A stretch of DNA of 51,739 bases. It comes from Acidobacteriota bacterium. GTDB lineage: Bacteria; Acidobacteriota; Terriglobia; Terriglobales; Acidobacteriaceae. A program made the position numbers and the translations under genes. Under the pieces are notes generated by a model. It saw only the letters and a program-made list of their open reading frames with translations. It was not told where the DNA came from and did not search any database. The stretch spans positions 1 through 51,739 of the forward strand of contig JAJXWA010000018.1 in assembly GCA_021781795.1 (NCBI GenBank), read 5' to 3'. Positions 26,866 through 35,634 of the stretch are shown here, one piece after another. Numbering within the stretch: the first letter of the stretch is position 1; every line of letters starts with the position of its first letter.

Positions 26866-27609
26866 CTACTCTGGGCGCTGGGCGGAGTACAACCCGGCGA
26901 TGCCGAAGGTGTACGGCTGCCATTCGCACTGCGCGTAGCCGACGCTCTGCATGAGGTGGAGCATCTGCGGCGGAGGTGGAAAGCTGCCGACCGAGGAGGG
27001 CAGGTATGCGTAGGGGCCCTCGGCGCCGCAGATGAGGCGGCCGATGGCGGGCAGCACGCGGCGAAAGTAAACGGCGTAGGCCTTGCCGATGAGGCCGCCC
27101 GGCTCGCTGAAGTCGAGGATGCCGAGCTGGCCGCCGGGCTTGAGGACGCGATGGAATTCGCGGAGGCCAGCCTCGTAGTTGGCGAGGTTGCGAAAGCCAA
27201 AGGCAGTGACGATGAGATCGAGCGAAGCGGAGCGCAGCGGAAGGTGCAGGGCGTCGGCTTCAAGCGCAACGGCTCCCCTATGCGCGAACTTTTGTGCGCC
27301 GCGGCTGAGCATGGCGTGAGCGAAGTCTGCGGCGAGGATGGGACGCGCGCTGGCGGGGCGATGCCGGAGCAGCGCGAGGGTCATGTCGCCGGTGCCGCAG
27401 CAGATGTCGAGGATGGCGGCATCGGGGCGTGCGAGAGTGGCGCGAAAGCGGCGCGCGGTGCGATTCCACCAAAGGCGATCGATGTTGGCGGAGAGGAGAT
27501 GATTGAGCAGGTCGTAGCGCGGCGCGATGGTATTGAACATCTGCTGCACGGACTGCGCAGCGGAGGCTTCGTCGATGGCTCCTGCCGGCTTGGCGCCTGT
27601 GGCTGGCAT
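26866..27609 (-). CDS. ubiE: Demethylmenaquinone methyltransferase (UbiE/MenG)
   Basis: C-methylates demethylmenaquinone (or a ubiquinone precursor) in quinone synthesis. Seen: VQQMFNTIAPRYDLLNHLLSANIDRLWW, SAM-binding ILDICCGTGDMTLALLRHRP, and later VTAFGFRNLANYEAGLREFHRVLKPGGQLGILDFSEPG. Length is 247 aa. The ATG overlaps the last base of aroB, so the genes are coupled. Chorismate made through aroB and aroC feeds menaquinone synthesis, a sensible pairing. menG is the better name if the organism uses menaquinone. Confidence 0.93.
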   Translation of the reverse strand: MPATGAKPAGAIDEASAAQSVQQMFNTIAPRYDLLNHLLSANIDRLWWNRTARRFRATLARPDAAILDICCGTGDMTLALLRHRPASARPILAADFAHAMLSRGAQKFAHRGAVALEADALHLPLRSASLDLIVTAFGFRNLANYEAGLREFHRVLKPGGQLGILDFSEPGGLIGKAYAVYFRRVLPAIGRLICGAEGPYAYLPSSVGSFPPPPQMLHLMQSVGYAQCEWQPYTFGIAGLYSAQRPE

Positions 27610-28709
27610 CAGGTGCGGCTCCCTTCGGCGCGGGCGAGCATGAAGGCGGCGGCGGCTTCGAGCTCGGCGGGTGTGACGTCTTCCACGACGGTAGCGTCGC
27701 CGATGCCGACGGGCAGGACGAAGCGGCGCACGCCGCCGACGTTCTTCTTGTCGCTGCCGCTGGCGGCGACGAGTTTGGCGGCGCGCAGCTTGAGCGGCGG
27801 CAGCGGGCCGTAGAGATAGATGAGTCGCTCCATGCGCTCTGCCTGCGCACTGGTGATGGCGCCGCGGCGATGCGCGATGTAGAGAGCGGCGATCATGCCC
27901 CAGCCGACAGCCTCGCCATGGAGCAGCGCCTTGTAGCGCGTGGCCTGCTCGATGGCGTGGCCGAGGGTGTGGCCAAGGTTGAGAATCATGCGGAGGCCGC
28001 TCTCGCGCTCATCGCGATTGACGACGCCGGCCTTCATGCGGATGGACGCGGCGATGACTTTTTCGAGCGCCTTGAGATCGCGTCCGAGGATGCTGCGGGC
28101 GTTCTCTTCCATGAAGCGCAAGAGAGAGCGGTCGCGGATGATGCCGGCTTTGACGCTTTCCATGAGTCCGGCGCGGAGCTCGCGATCCGAGAGCGTGCCG
28201 AGGGTTTCCACGTCGGCGAAGACGGCGATGGGATGATGAAAGCTGCCGACGAGGTTTTTGCCTTCCGGCAGATTGACGCCGGTTTTGCCGCCGACGGAGG
28301 AATCGACCTGCGAGAGGAATGTGGTGGGTACCTGCACGTAATGGATGCCGCGCATGAAGATGGCGGCGACGAAGCCGCCGACGTCGCCGACGATGCCGCC
28401 GCCGAAGGCGATGAGGAGCGAGCCGCGGTCGCCGCCCGCGGCGATCATCTGGCGCAGGATGGATTCGACGCTGCGGAGGGTCTTGTGCTTTTCGCCGGTC
28501 TGGAGAAAGAGAACGATGGGAGGTTCGGAGAAGGACGCGAGAAATGAATCGCCCCAGAGCGCCCAGATGGCGGGCGAGGTGAGGACAAAGACACGACGCG
28601 GCAGGCGGCCGGCGATGCGCTGGATGCGCGGCGCGAGAGTGCGAAGGAGACCGCTGCCAGCGAAGACATCGTATTTTGCAGAGGGTGTGGCGACTCGAAT
28701 GGTTTGCAC
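27609..28709 (-). CDS. aroB: 3-dehydroquinate synthase
   Basis: Second step of the shikimate pathway, converting DAHP to 3-dehydroquinate with NAD and a divalent metal. Seen: the NAD-binding [53 protein letters not shown] block and the metal-site [10 protein letters not shown] followed by [10 protein letters not shown]. Length is 366 aa. It is the first gene of the long minus-strand run aroB-menG-CDF-OsmC-PASTA-MFS-UPF0303, in which neighbours overlap or are at most 65 bases apart. Confidence 0.95.
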   Translation of the reverse strand: MQTIRVATPSAKYDVFAGSGLLRTLAPRIQRIAGRLPRRVFVLTSPAIWALWGDSFLASFSEPPIVLFLQTGEKHKTLRSVESILRQMIAAGGDRGSLLIAFGGGIVGDVGGFVAAIFMRGIHYVQVPTTFLSQVDSSVGGKTGVNLPEGKNLVGSFHHPIAVFADVETLGTLSDRELRAGLMESVKAGIIRDRSLLRFMEENARSILGRDLKALEKVIAASIRMKAGVVNRDERESGLRMILNLGHTLGHAIEQATRYKALLHGEAVGWGMIAALYIAHRRGAITSAQAERMERLIYLYGPLPPLKLRAAKLVAASGSDKKNVGGVRRFVLPVGIGDATVVEDVTPAELEAAAAFMLARAEGSRT

Positions 28710-28768
28710 GCTGCTTTTATCCTAAAGCACCGTGGGATGGAAGCGGCGCGTGGATGGGCGAGAGGAAG

Positions 28769-30028
28769 TCAGCCGATCCAAAGGATTGGCACGAGGCTGA
28801 GGGCGGCGAGGGCGACGAGGAAGATGAGGCTTTGCGTGCCGGTTTTGCGGTCAGCGAGTGAGAAGGCGTAGATGCCTTTGATGACGTTGTTGCTGGCGGC
28901 GGCAATGATGATGGCGACGGCGGCGACCTGCAGCGGCGTGGCGGAGCCGGCGGCCTGAGTGAGGCCCATGATGAAGGGGTCCACATCGCTGACGCCCATG
29001 ATGGCGGCGAGGGCGTTGAGGCCGCCGCGGCCGAGGTAGGTGACGGCGAGCTGGGTGGCGACGAGCATCACGAGAAAGAGCGCGGCGAAGAAGAAGGCGG
29101 CGAGCAGGTCGAGGGGGTTCTTCGGCTCGAGGGACTGTTGCGCGGAGGGCTGCGCGTGGTCTGCGCGGCGGGACCAGAGCCAGCCTGCGCCTGAGGCGAG
29201 GGCGGCGAGGATGAGAAACGGCACGAGGACGATGGACATGAGGGCGCGGTTGAAGAGCGCGAGCAGCGCGATGAGGCGGAGGTACATGATGCCGGAGGCG
29301 ATGAGGATGCTGCCGGAGTAGAGATGCGGCTGGTCTTCCTGTGCGGCGCGGCGGGCGAGCACGACGGTGGTGACGGTGGAGGAGTAGGCGCCGCCGAGCA
29401 AGGCTGCGAGAAAGATGCCGCCCTGGCCTTTGGTCAGCTTCTGCAGAACGTAACTGGCGTAAGAGATGGCGCTGATGGCAACGACGACCAGCCAGGTCTT
29501 GAAGGGATTGATGTGGAAATGGGTGAAGGGCTGGTTGGGCAGGACGGGCAGGATGACGCCGCTGAGAAGAAGGAATTTGGCGAAGGTGAGGATTTCGTTG
29601 GGCGCGATGCGGACGGCAAGTCGCTCCAGCGCGGCCTTGAGATCGAGGAGCAGGAGACTGGCGACGCTGAGGGTGGTGGCGGTCCAGAGGTGGCCGTAAA
29701 AGATGAGCGCGCCGACGATGAAGGTGGCGAGGCCGGAGATTTCCGTGGTGACGCCGGCGGCTTCGGCGCGGGAGATCTTGTGCCAGTAGGAGATGAGCAG
29801 GAAGGCGGCGATAACAAGGAAGCCGAGGATGAGCGGCAGGACCTGTGCTCCGGAGAGAAGGGCGACCGAGTAGCCGACGAGGCCGATGAGCGGGAAGGTG
29901 CGCACCCCGCCGAAGGAGTAAGCGCCGGTTGCCTTGTGCTCTTCGCGTTCGAGTCCGATGAGGAAGGAGAGAAAGAGAACGAGGGTGAGTCTGAAGACAT
30001 CCGGGGGCAATCCATGCAGGAGATCCAT
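28769..30028 (-). CDS. MgtC/DUF4010-family membrane protein
   Basis: A 419-aa protein with about 12 membrane segments. The N-terminal third matches MgtC/SapB (FRLTLVLFLSFLIGLEREEHKATGAYSFGGVRTFPLIGLVGY); the rest matches DUF4010 (ILPVLPNQPFTHFHINPFKTWLVVVAISAISYASYVL, FLAALLGGAYSSTVTTVVLARRA, GVSDVDPFIMGLTQAAG). Function of the fusion family is not established; MgtC proteins affect magnesium or phosphate homeostasis. I chose ATG 30028, which is preceded by AGGTG; an upstream in-frame codon adds 25 non-conserved residues. Confidence 0.85.
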   Translation of the reverse strand: MDLLHGLPPDVFRLTLVLFLSFLIGLEREEHKATGAYSFGGVRTFPLIGLVGYSVALLSGAQVLPLILGFLVIAAFLLISYWHKISRAEAAGVTTEISGLATFIVGALIFYGHLWTATTLSVASLLLLDLKAALERLAVRIAPNEILTFAKFLLLSGVILPVLPNQPFTHFHINPFKTWLVVVAISAISYASYVLQKLTKGQGGIFLAALLGGAYSSTVTTVVLARRAAQEDQPHLYSGSILIASGIMYLRLIALLALFNRALMSIVLVPFLILAALASGAGWLWSRRADHAQPSAQQSLEPKNPLDLLAAFFFAALFLVMLVATQLAVTYLGRGGLNALAAIMGVSDVDPFIMGLTQAAGSATPLQVAAVAIIIAAASNNVIKGIYAFSLADRKTGTQSLIFLVALAALSLVPILWIG

Positions 30029-30169
30029 GCGGCAAGCACCTCCGGCCGTGCAGAGCGCGACGTGAAATGAGTCGCGCGAAAGGCAAGGCACTGGATGGCA
30101 CACAGCTTACACGGTTGCGCGCGCCGGCGTAAGGGGGAGTGCGCGCTCATGCGGTGATAGCCTCGTGAT

Positions 30170-31780
30170 GTGAGCCGGGAACAGGGACAAGTGGATTTTG
30201 TGGTGATGGGCGCGGGCGTGGCGGGGCTGCGCGCGGCGGTGGAGTTGGCGGGGCACGGGAAGGTTCTCGTGGTCACCAAGGAGGCCGTGGCCGAGTCGAA
30301 TACGCACTATGCGCAGGGCGGCATCGCGGTGGCGATGGAAGGCGAGCGGGATGTTGCGCTGCATCTGGAAGACACGCTGAACGCAGGCGATGGGCTTGTA
30401 TACCGGAAGGCCGCCGAGGTGCTGGTGGAAGAAGGCCCGGTGCGGGTGCGGGAGCTGATGGAGTGGGGCGCGCAGTTCGACCGTGAAGAGGGGCGGCTGC
30501 TGCGCACACGCGAAGGGGCGCACAGTCTGCCGCGGATTCTGCATGCGAACGGCGATGCGACGGGAGCAGAGATCAGCCGGTCGCTGGTGGCGTTTGCGCG
30601 GGCGCATGAGGGCATCACCTTTGCCGAGTGGACGACGGTGACCGGGCTGGTGACGGCCGATGGGCGCGTGGCTGCAGTCGATTTGCTGGATCGCGAGGGG
30701 CAGAACCGGCAGGTGAGCGCACGGGCGGTGCTGATTGCAGCCGGTGGCGCAGGGCAGGTATACAGCGACACGACGAACCCCGCGGTGGCGACGGGCGACG
30801 GGATTGCGCTGGCGGCGAAGGCGGGCGCGGCGCTGGCGGACATGGAGTTCTACCAGTTCCATCCGACGGCGCTGTCGCTGGCGAGTGCGCCGCGGTTTCT
30901 GCTGTCGGAGGCGCTGCGCGGCGAGGGCGCGTATCTGCGCAACGACCGGCGCGAGCGCTTTATGGAGCGGTATCATCCGCAGCTGGAGCTGGCCCCGCGC
31001 GACGTGGTGGCGCGGGCGATTACGCGCGAGGGAATGGGCGCGCACCCAGGCGAGTCGCGCGTGGTGTACCTGGACATGCGGCATGTGAAAGGCGTGAATC
31101 TGCGACAGCGGTTTCCGGGGATCAGTGCGGTGCTGGATCGCTATGGGCTGGCGCTGGAGCGGGACCTGATTCCGGTGCGTCCGGCGGCGCATTATCTTAT
31201 GGGCGGCGTGCGGACGGATCTGGATGGGCGCACGACGGTGCGGGGATTGCATGCGGCCGGTGAAGCGGCCTGCACGGGCGTGCACGGGGCGAACCGGCTG
31301 GCGTCGAACTCGCTGCTGGAGGGACTGGTGTTTGGCGCGCGCGCGGCGAAGGCGATTCTTGACGAGGGACCTGCGCCGGTTGCCGTGAATCAGGCTCAGA
31401 TTGCGGATGACGAGCCGGATTTTGCGCCAGATGCAGCACTGGAGCAGAGGCTGGAAGCAACCATCACACGGCTGCAGCAGGGGATGTGGGCCTATGCGGG
31501 CTTGCTGCGGGAGGAAGCGACGCTGCGCGAAGGCGTGCGCGTGCAGGAGGCCTGCGCGGCGGATGTGGCGGAGCTGCGCAGCGAAGCGGGCATGAGCCGC
31601 AGGATGGCCGAGGCGGAGGCGCTCTGCGCGGTGGCGCGGGCGATTCTGGACTCGGCGCAGGCGCGCACGGAGAGCCGCGGCGCCCACTACAGGAATGACT
31701 ACCCGCAGCGGGACGACGCGCGGTTCCAGAAGCATTCGGTGAGGACGAGCGACGGACGCGTGACGTTTGAGGCGTGGTGA
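30170..31780 (+). CDS. nadB: L-aspartate oxidase
   Basis: Flavoenzyme oxidising aspartate to iminoaspartate, the first step of de novo NAD synthesis. FAD-binding VMGAGVAGLRAAVELAGHGKVLVVTKE, then NTHYAQGGIAVA, FYQFHPTAL, LSEALRGEGAYLRND, HYLMGGVRTDLDGRTTVRGLHAAGEAACTGVHGANRLASNSLLEGLVFG are all present. At 536 aa it has the usual length. It starts with GTG. nadA and nadC are not in the window. It is divergent from the MgtC/DUF4010 gene and convergent with terC, with a 12-base gap. Confidence 0.94.
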   Translation: MSREQGQVDFVVMGAGVAGLRAAVELAGHGKVLVVTKEAVAESNTHYAQGGIAVAMEGERDVALHLEDTLNAGDGLVYRKAAEVLVEEGPVRVRELMEWGAQFDREEGRLLRTREGAHSLPRILHANGDATGAEISRSLVAFARAHEGITFAEWTTVTGLVTADGRVAAVDLLDREGQNRQVSARAVLIAAGGAGQVYSDTTNPAVATGDGIALAAKAGAALADMEFYQFHPTALSLASAPRFLLSEALRGEGAYLRNDRRERFMERYHPQLELAPRDVVARAITREGMGAHPGESRVVYLDMRHVKGVNLRQRFPGISAVLDRYGLALERDLIPVRPAAHYLMGGVRTDLDGRTTVRGLHAAGEAACTGVHGANRLASNSLLEGLVFGARAAKAILDEGPAPVAVNQAQIADDEPDFAPDAALEQRLEATITRLQQGMWAYAGLLREEATLREGVRVQEACAADVAELRSEAGMSRRMAEAEALCAVARAILDSAQARTESRGAHYRNDYPQRDDARFQKHSVRTSDGRVTFEAW

Positions 31781-31792
31781 CTCGGGGGCCAG

Positions 31793-32665
31793 TCAGTTCT
31801 CGCGTGTGTCCGGATTTCGAGTTTCCAGCTTCCAGGAGACGAGCGCGCAGACACCGAGGATGAGCCCCATGATGGCGAGCGAGAGCGTGATGGGAATCTC
31901 GAACCATCGGGCGGCGAGCATCTTGAAGGCGACAAAGGCGAGCAGCGCGCCGAGGCCATAGTGGAGATAGCGGAAGCGGCCGAGCAGCGCGGCCAGCGCG
32001 AAGTAGAGCGAGCGCAGTCCAAGGATGGCGGCGATGTTGGACGTGTAAACGACGAAGGGATTGCGCGAGATGGCGAGCACGGCGGGGATGGAATCGACGG
32101 CGAAGAGCAGGTCAGTGAGCTCGACGGCGAGAATTACGGGCAACAGCGAGCCGCCTGAGGTGTGCAAGTTGCGAATCCAGCCGGGAACGGCGGCGTGGGC
32201 CGAGCCGCCGCGGAGCAGCCGCCAGGCTGCGTAGAGCAGGAAGACGCCAAATACCCAGGTGATCCACTCGAAGCGTTGCAGGAGCGAGACGCCGGCAGCG
32301 ATGAAGAGTCCGCGGAGGAGGATGGCGCCGAGTACTCCCCAGAGCAGGGCGCGATGCTGGCGTTCGGCGCTGGTGTGGAAGCCGTGAAAGAGGACGAGGA
32401 AGACGAAGAGGTTGTCAATGCTGAGGGAGAGCTCGATGGTGTAACCGGCGACAAACTCAAGCGCCGGCTGGCGGCCTTGCGCGAGGGCGATCCAGCCGGC
32501 AAAGAGCGCCGCACCGATGGCGAGAGCGGCTGTCCACGCCCATGCCGCAGCCTGGGTTTGCGGGATGTTGTGGCGGTGGCGGGTGAGGAAGGCGTCGAGC
32601 GCGAGCAGGAGAAAGACGGCGGCGTGAAAGCCGATCCACCACGTCCATGAAGCGCCTGCGAACAT
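31793..32665 (-). CDS. TerC-family integral membrane protein
   Basis: A 290-aa protein with 7-9 membrane segments. The motif EFVAGYTIELSLSIDNLFVFLVLFHGF contains the conserved acidic residues of TerC/Alx, and a second set lies in VELTDLLFAVDSIPAVLAISRNPFVVYTSNIAAILGLRSLYF. Relatives are linked to metal (Mn) export and tellurite or alkaline stress. No strong ribosome site precedes the ATG. It follows the lactonase-like gene by 33 bases. Confidence 0.88.
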   Translation of the reverse strand: MFAGASWTWWIGFHAAVFLLLALDAFLTRHRHNIPQTQAAAWAWTAALAIGAALFAGWIALAQGRQPALEFVAGYTIELSLSIDNLFVFLVLFHGFHTSAERQHRALLWGVLGAILLRGLFIAAGVSLLQRFEWITWVFGVFLLYAAWRLLRGGSAHAAVPGWIRNLHTSGGSLLPVILAVELTDLLFAVDSIPAVLAISRNPFVVYTSNIAAILGLRSLYFALAALLGRFRYLHYGLGALLAFVAFKMLAARWFEIPITLSLAIMGLILGVCALVSWKLETRNPDTREN

Positions 32666-32698
32666 GAGGTCATGCTACAGGGTGAGGGCGCATGGGGC

Positions 32699-33850
32699 TC
32701 ATTGGAGCGCGGCGATGGCGGAGGCGTTCACGGGGTCGGTGCCTGTGGCGGAGGAGATGGCGGCGTCGAGCAGGCCGGCGGTGGTGGCGTCGAAGGTGAA
32801 GCCCATGAGGTCAGGGCTGCCGTCGTAGTTGACCGCGAAGACGAAGGTGGAGGTGTTGTCCTCAGCGAGCGCGACGGGATGGGTGCCGGCTGGTGTGGTG
32901 GTGCTGAGCGCGGTGAGGGAGTATACGCCGCCGGTGGAGGAGATGGTGAAGCCCTGAATGATGCCGGTGGAGCTGCCGCTGACCTGACGGTTGACGACGT
33001 AGACGTAGGTGCCTGCCTTCTCCGGGAGGATGTCGTAGGGCGCGAGGCCGCCGGAGGCGAAGGGTGAGCCGGAGATCTCTTTGAGCGTGGAGAGATTGAC
33101 GACGCGGAGGCCGCCGGAGTTGGATCCGGAGGAGGCGACGGTTTCACCGATGAACAGCAGGCTGCTGGCAGGATTAAAGGCGACAGACAGAGCGGCTCCG
33201 GCGGAGTTCTTGACGGCGGCGGTGGTAACGGCGCCGAAGGGGTTGGTGCTGGCGGAGTTGAAAGGAATGATGGCGGTTCCGCCGGCGCCCATGGCCACGG
33301 AGACGGTGGTATTGGCCGGCGAGATGGCGATCTGCTGGAGGGTTGTGCTGGACAGCGGCACGTACTGCTCAGTGGGCTGGGTGACGAGGCCGGTGGTGGG
33401 GCTGATGGGGATGGCGAAGGCCTGCGACGCGCCGGAGGCAACATCGAGGAGCCAGGAGTTGGTGGCATCGACCTGCATGCTCACGGCCTGGTCAGAAGAG
33501 ATGGGGTTGCCCGAGTTGCCAAGAGTGAGCTGGCCGTTCGATGAGATGAGGTAAAGATAGATGCCGCTGATGGTGCTGACGTAGAGGAAGCTGTTGTTGG
33601 TCGAGATGGCGATCGCCTGCGGCGTGGCGGGCAGGGTATATGGGCTGCCGGGGAGCGAGGTGAGCACGCCGGCATTGACGTAGTAGCCGACGAGCTGGCT
33701 GGTGGCGGCGTTGAGCACGAAGAACTTTCCGCTGGATGCGGTGGTGGTGGGGGTGGTGGGGGTGGTGGTGGGCGCGTCCCAGAATCCCTTGCAGCCAGTG
33801 AGAACGAGAGTCGCGGCGATTGCAGAAATTGCCCAGATCCGGACCTTCAT
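32699..33850 (-). CDS. Beta-propeller lipoprotein (6-phosphogluconolactonase/YncE-like)
   Basis: A 383-aa exported protein. The signal ends in a lipobox (LVLTGC), so the mature form is probably lipid-anchored at Cys20. A Thr/Pro-rich linker of about 18 residues then leads into beta-propeller blades typical of the lactonase family (GKFFVLNAATSQLVGYYVNAG, FLYVSTISGIYLYLISSNGQL, YVYVVNRQVSGSSTGIIQGFTI, FVFAVNYDGSPDLMGFTFD). Such acidobacterial propellers are abundant and mostly uncharacterised; enzyme activity is not implied. ATG 33850 has AGGAG 6 bases upstream. Confidence 0.8.
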   Translation of the reverse strand: MKVRIWAISAIAATLVLTGCKGFWDAPTTTPTTPTTTASSGKFFVLNAATSQLVGYYVNAGVLTSLPGSPYTLPATPQAIAISTNNSFLYVSTISGIYLYLISSNGQLTLGNSGNPISSDQAVSMQVDATNSWLLDVASGASQAFAIPISPTTGLVTQPTEQYVPLSSTTLQQIAISPANTTVSVAMGAGGTAIIPFNSASTNPFGAVTTAAVKNSAGAALSVAFNPASSLLFIGETVASSGSNSGGLRVVNLSTLKEISGSPFASGGLAPYDILPEKAGTYVYVVNRQVSGSSTGIIQGFTISSTGGVYSLTALSTTTPAGTHPVALAEDNTSTFVFAVNYDGSPDLMGFTFDATTAGLLDAAISSATGTDPVNASAIAALQ

Positions 33851-34227
33851 GACGGCTCCTGTGGGATGGGCAGTGTGCGCGCTGGATTGCCCCAGTTCAG
33901 AGTACAGCCTGACGTCGATCTCCGTCGTCATGCCCGGCAAGGCGGCTGAGGCTCGACGGAAACTTTACGCGGCTCTACCGGAATAAGACGCGGAGGCCCA
34001 GAAATTCGTTTGCAGAGGGATGAGGAGGATGAGATGTGAGATGCCGATGCAAGGCTGCGGTGCGCGGCAGCGCGGCACTGGAGGGCAGATGCGCCCTTTA
34101 AGGAGGGATTGCGAGCAGTGAACTGCTCCCGGCAGAAGCGCTCCACAGCCCTGCAGCCATCTCCCACGTTGCATCGCAACGTCGAGCTGCACCCGCTGTG
34201 GAAGCTTCTGCGCTGAAGTCGCAGGTC
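33851..34227. other. 377-bp gap rich in inverted repeats
   Basis: No credible gene seen. The left part carries the leader and promoter of the lactonase-like lipoprotein gene. The right part has two exact inverted repeats: GAGCAGT-GA-ACTGCTC (34113-34128) and ACGTTGC-ATC-GCAACGT (34166-34182). They lie downstream of the minus-strand gene ending at 34228 and could terminate it or be operators of the next gene; neither has a T-run. Confidence 0.5.
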
Positions 34228-34872
34228 TCAGGAAGCAGTGCCCAGCGCGAGGGCGAACTCGGTGCCGGCGCTGAACTTCATGTCGTGCTTCTTGTTGGAG
34301 ATGAAGACGCCGGAGTTCTGGCCGTTAATCTTGCTGTGCATGTCAATGCCGGAGAGCGCGTTCACGACATCGACCTGCAGGGTGCTTGCGGTCCAGTGAT
34401 TGGGCACCTGATTGCCGGGCGCGACGTTATAGCCGAAATCGGTCATTGTTTGCGGCGGAGCAACGTCCACGATGGTGGCCTTGATGGGTACGGTTGTTCC
34501 ATCTTTCAAGTGCGCCTGGGTGAAGTTGAATGCGAGGCGCGAGGTTCCAGTGGATTGCATGCGGTCGGCGGTAATCGCTCCGATGAGGAGGGTGCCGGAG
34601 GGAAGTTCCTTCCCATCTTTGAGTTCGACCTTGTCGGCGAGCCGAATCTGAATCTTGCTCCCGGTTTTGACCTTGGCCGAGTTAATATCGCTGATCAATG
34701 CGGCGCGGGCGGGAACCATGCGCGCAGCGATCGCCGAGCCGGACGCGAGAGCAGCGTCTTCCGCCGCGGATGCGGCACTGGGTGAGGAGGCGGCGGCGCG
34801 CGGCAGTGCGGGGCCTGCGAATGCGAGACAAAGGACTGCCACAGACAGAGACACAGATACTTCCGTTCTCAT
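34228..34872 (-). CDS. Exported protein of unknown function
   Basis: I do not recognise this 214-aa protein. A signal peptide (VSLSVAVLCLAFAGPALPRAAA, cleavage near residue 27) is followed by an Ala/Ser-rich linker. A beta-rich domain comes next, in which KVKTGSKIQIRLADKVELKDGKELPSGTLLIGAIT recalls the beta-strand surfaces of outer-membrane-associated proteins such as VirB10/TrbI tails. That resemblance is weak. ATG 34872 has GGAG about 9 bases upstream. There are no cysteines in the mature part. Confidence 0.55.
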   Translation of the reverse strand: MRTEVSVSLSVAVLCLAFAGPALPRAAASSPSAASAAEDAALASGSAIAARMVPARAALISDINSAKVKTGSKIQIRLADKVELKDGKELPSGTLLIGAITADRMQSTGTSRLAFNFTQAHLKDGTTVPIKATIVDVAPPQTMTDFGYNVAPGNQVPNHWTASTLQVDVVNALSGIDMHSKINGQNSGVFISNKKHDMKFSAGTEFALALGTAS

Positions 34873-35050
34873 GGGCGTAACTCCGAAATGTATTTGCTTG
34901 CGCCTCAATGACGTGCCCTTGCTTGAGGCCGAGACGTGCGGGCTTGTTCCACAAGCTTAGACGGCATCTGCCGAGGAATGGTTTTCCGCGATGGCATCCT
35001 GCGCGGCGCGGCGCGATGAAATGCCTTACCCTGTGGCGGGCAAGCGCGGA

Positions 35051-35485
35051 TCAGTTGGGGCGGTTGTTGGAGCGGCGGCGGAAGCGCTCGTCGACGGGCT
35101 GGCGGCCTTTAAATCCGGCCTCGACGGTGTGCCAATGCTCGATGGCGGACTCGCCGAGACGCCAGCAGAGGAGGACGACTTCGTCGTCGATGCGGCAGGG
35201 AAAGTCGAGCAGGCCGGAGTCGAGGTCTTTGACCTGCACGCCGATGGCGTCGATTTCTGCCACAGTTTCACGGACGCGCTGGAGGTGGGTCTCCATCTCG
35301 GCGCGCAGAGCGGTCACGCGGGCAACGTCCACGCGCATACCGCCGGCGAGGTAGATCTTCTGGGCGAGCGCCGCAAGACTGGACTCGACTTTTTCCGCTG
35401 CCTGCTTGCCTTCAAGCGCGCGCTTGAGCAGCGATTCGAGCACGGGCAGCAGGGACTGGGCTTCGTCGAGGGTAAAGGTCTTCAT
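35051..35485 (-). CDS. DUF2203-family protein
   Basis: A 144-aa helical protein. The start TFTLDEAQSLLPVLESLLKRALEGKQAAEKVESSLA and the tail LDFPCRIDDEVVLLCWRLGESAIEHWHTVEAGFKGRQP match DUF2203, a family of unknown function widespread in soil bacteria. The conserved W-x-x-GE-x-x-x-x-W-H-x-x-x-x-G signature is intact. It has no clear operon partner. Confidence 0.8.
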   Translation of the reverse strand: MKTFTLDEAQSLLPVLESLLKRALEGKQAAEKVESSLAALAQKIYLAGGMRVDVARVTALRAEMETHLQRVRETVAEIDAIGVQVKDLDSGLLDFPCRIDDEVVLLCWRLGESAIEHWHTVEAGFKGRQPVDERFRRRSNNRPN

Positions 35486-35634
35486 GGCGGACTCGTGTAT
35501 TTAAGGATACGACGAACGCCGCATGAAGAAGTCAGGGCGGAATGCCCCGTTTGTGCTAAGCAGAAAAGACGAGAGAGAGAGAGAAGGTGGCTGGGCCGGG
35601 CGACGAGATCAACTGGCAGATCTGGTGCGGCGGG

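Noticed and set aside
25150..27813. Open frame of 887 codons on the plus strand
   Set aside because: Antisense to OsmC, CDF and menG, which have clear family motifs; composition is Gly/Asp/Val-biased as expected of a shadow.
34113..34182. Small RNA gene in the lactonase upstream gap
   Set aside because: The two inverted repeats are present but no promoter or T-run defines a transcript.
35571..35586. (GA)n run as a phase-variable tract
   Set aside because: It is in an intergenic gap, short, and far from a start codon or promoter spacer that it could alter.
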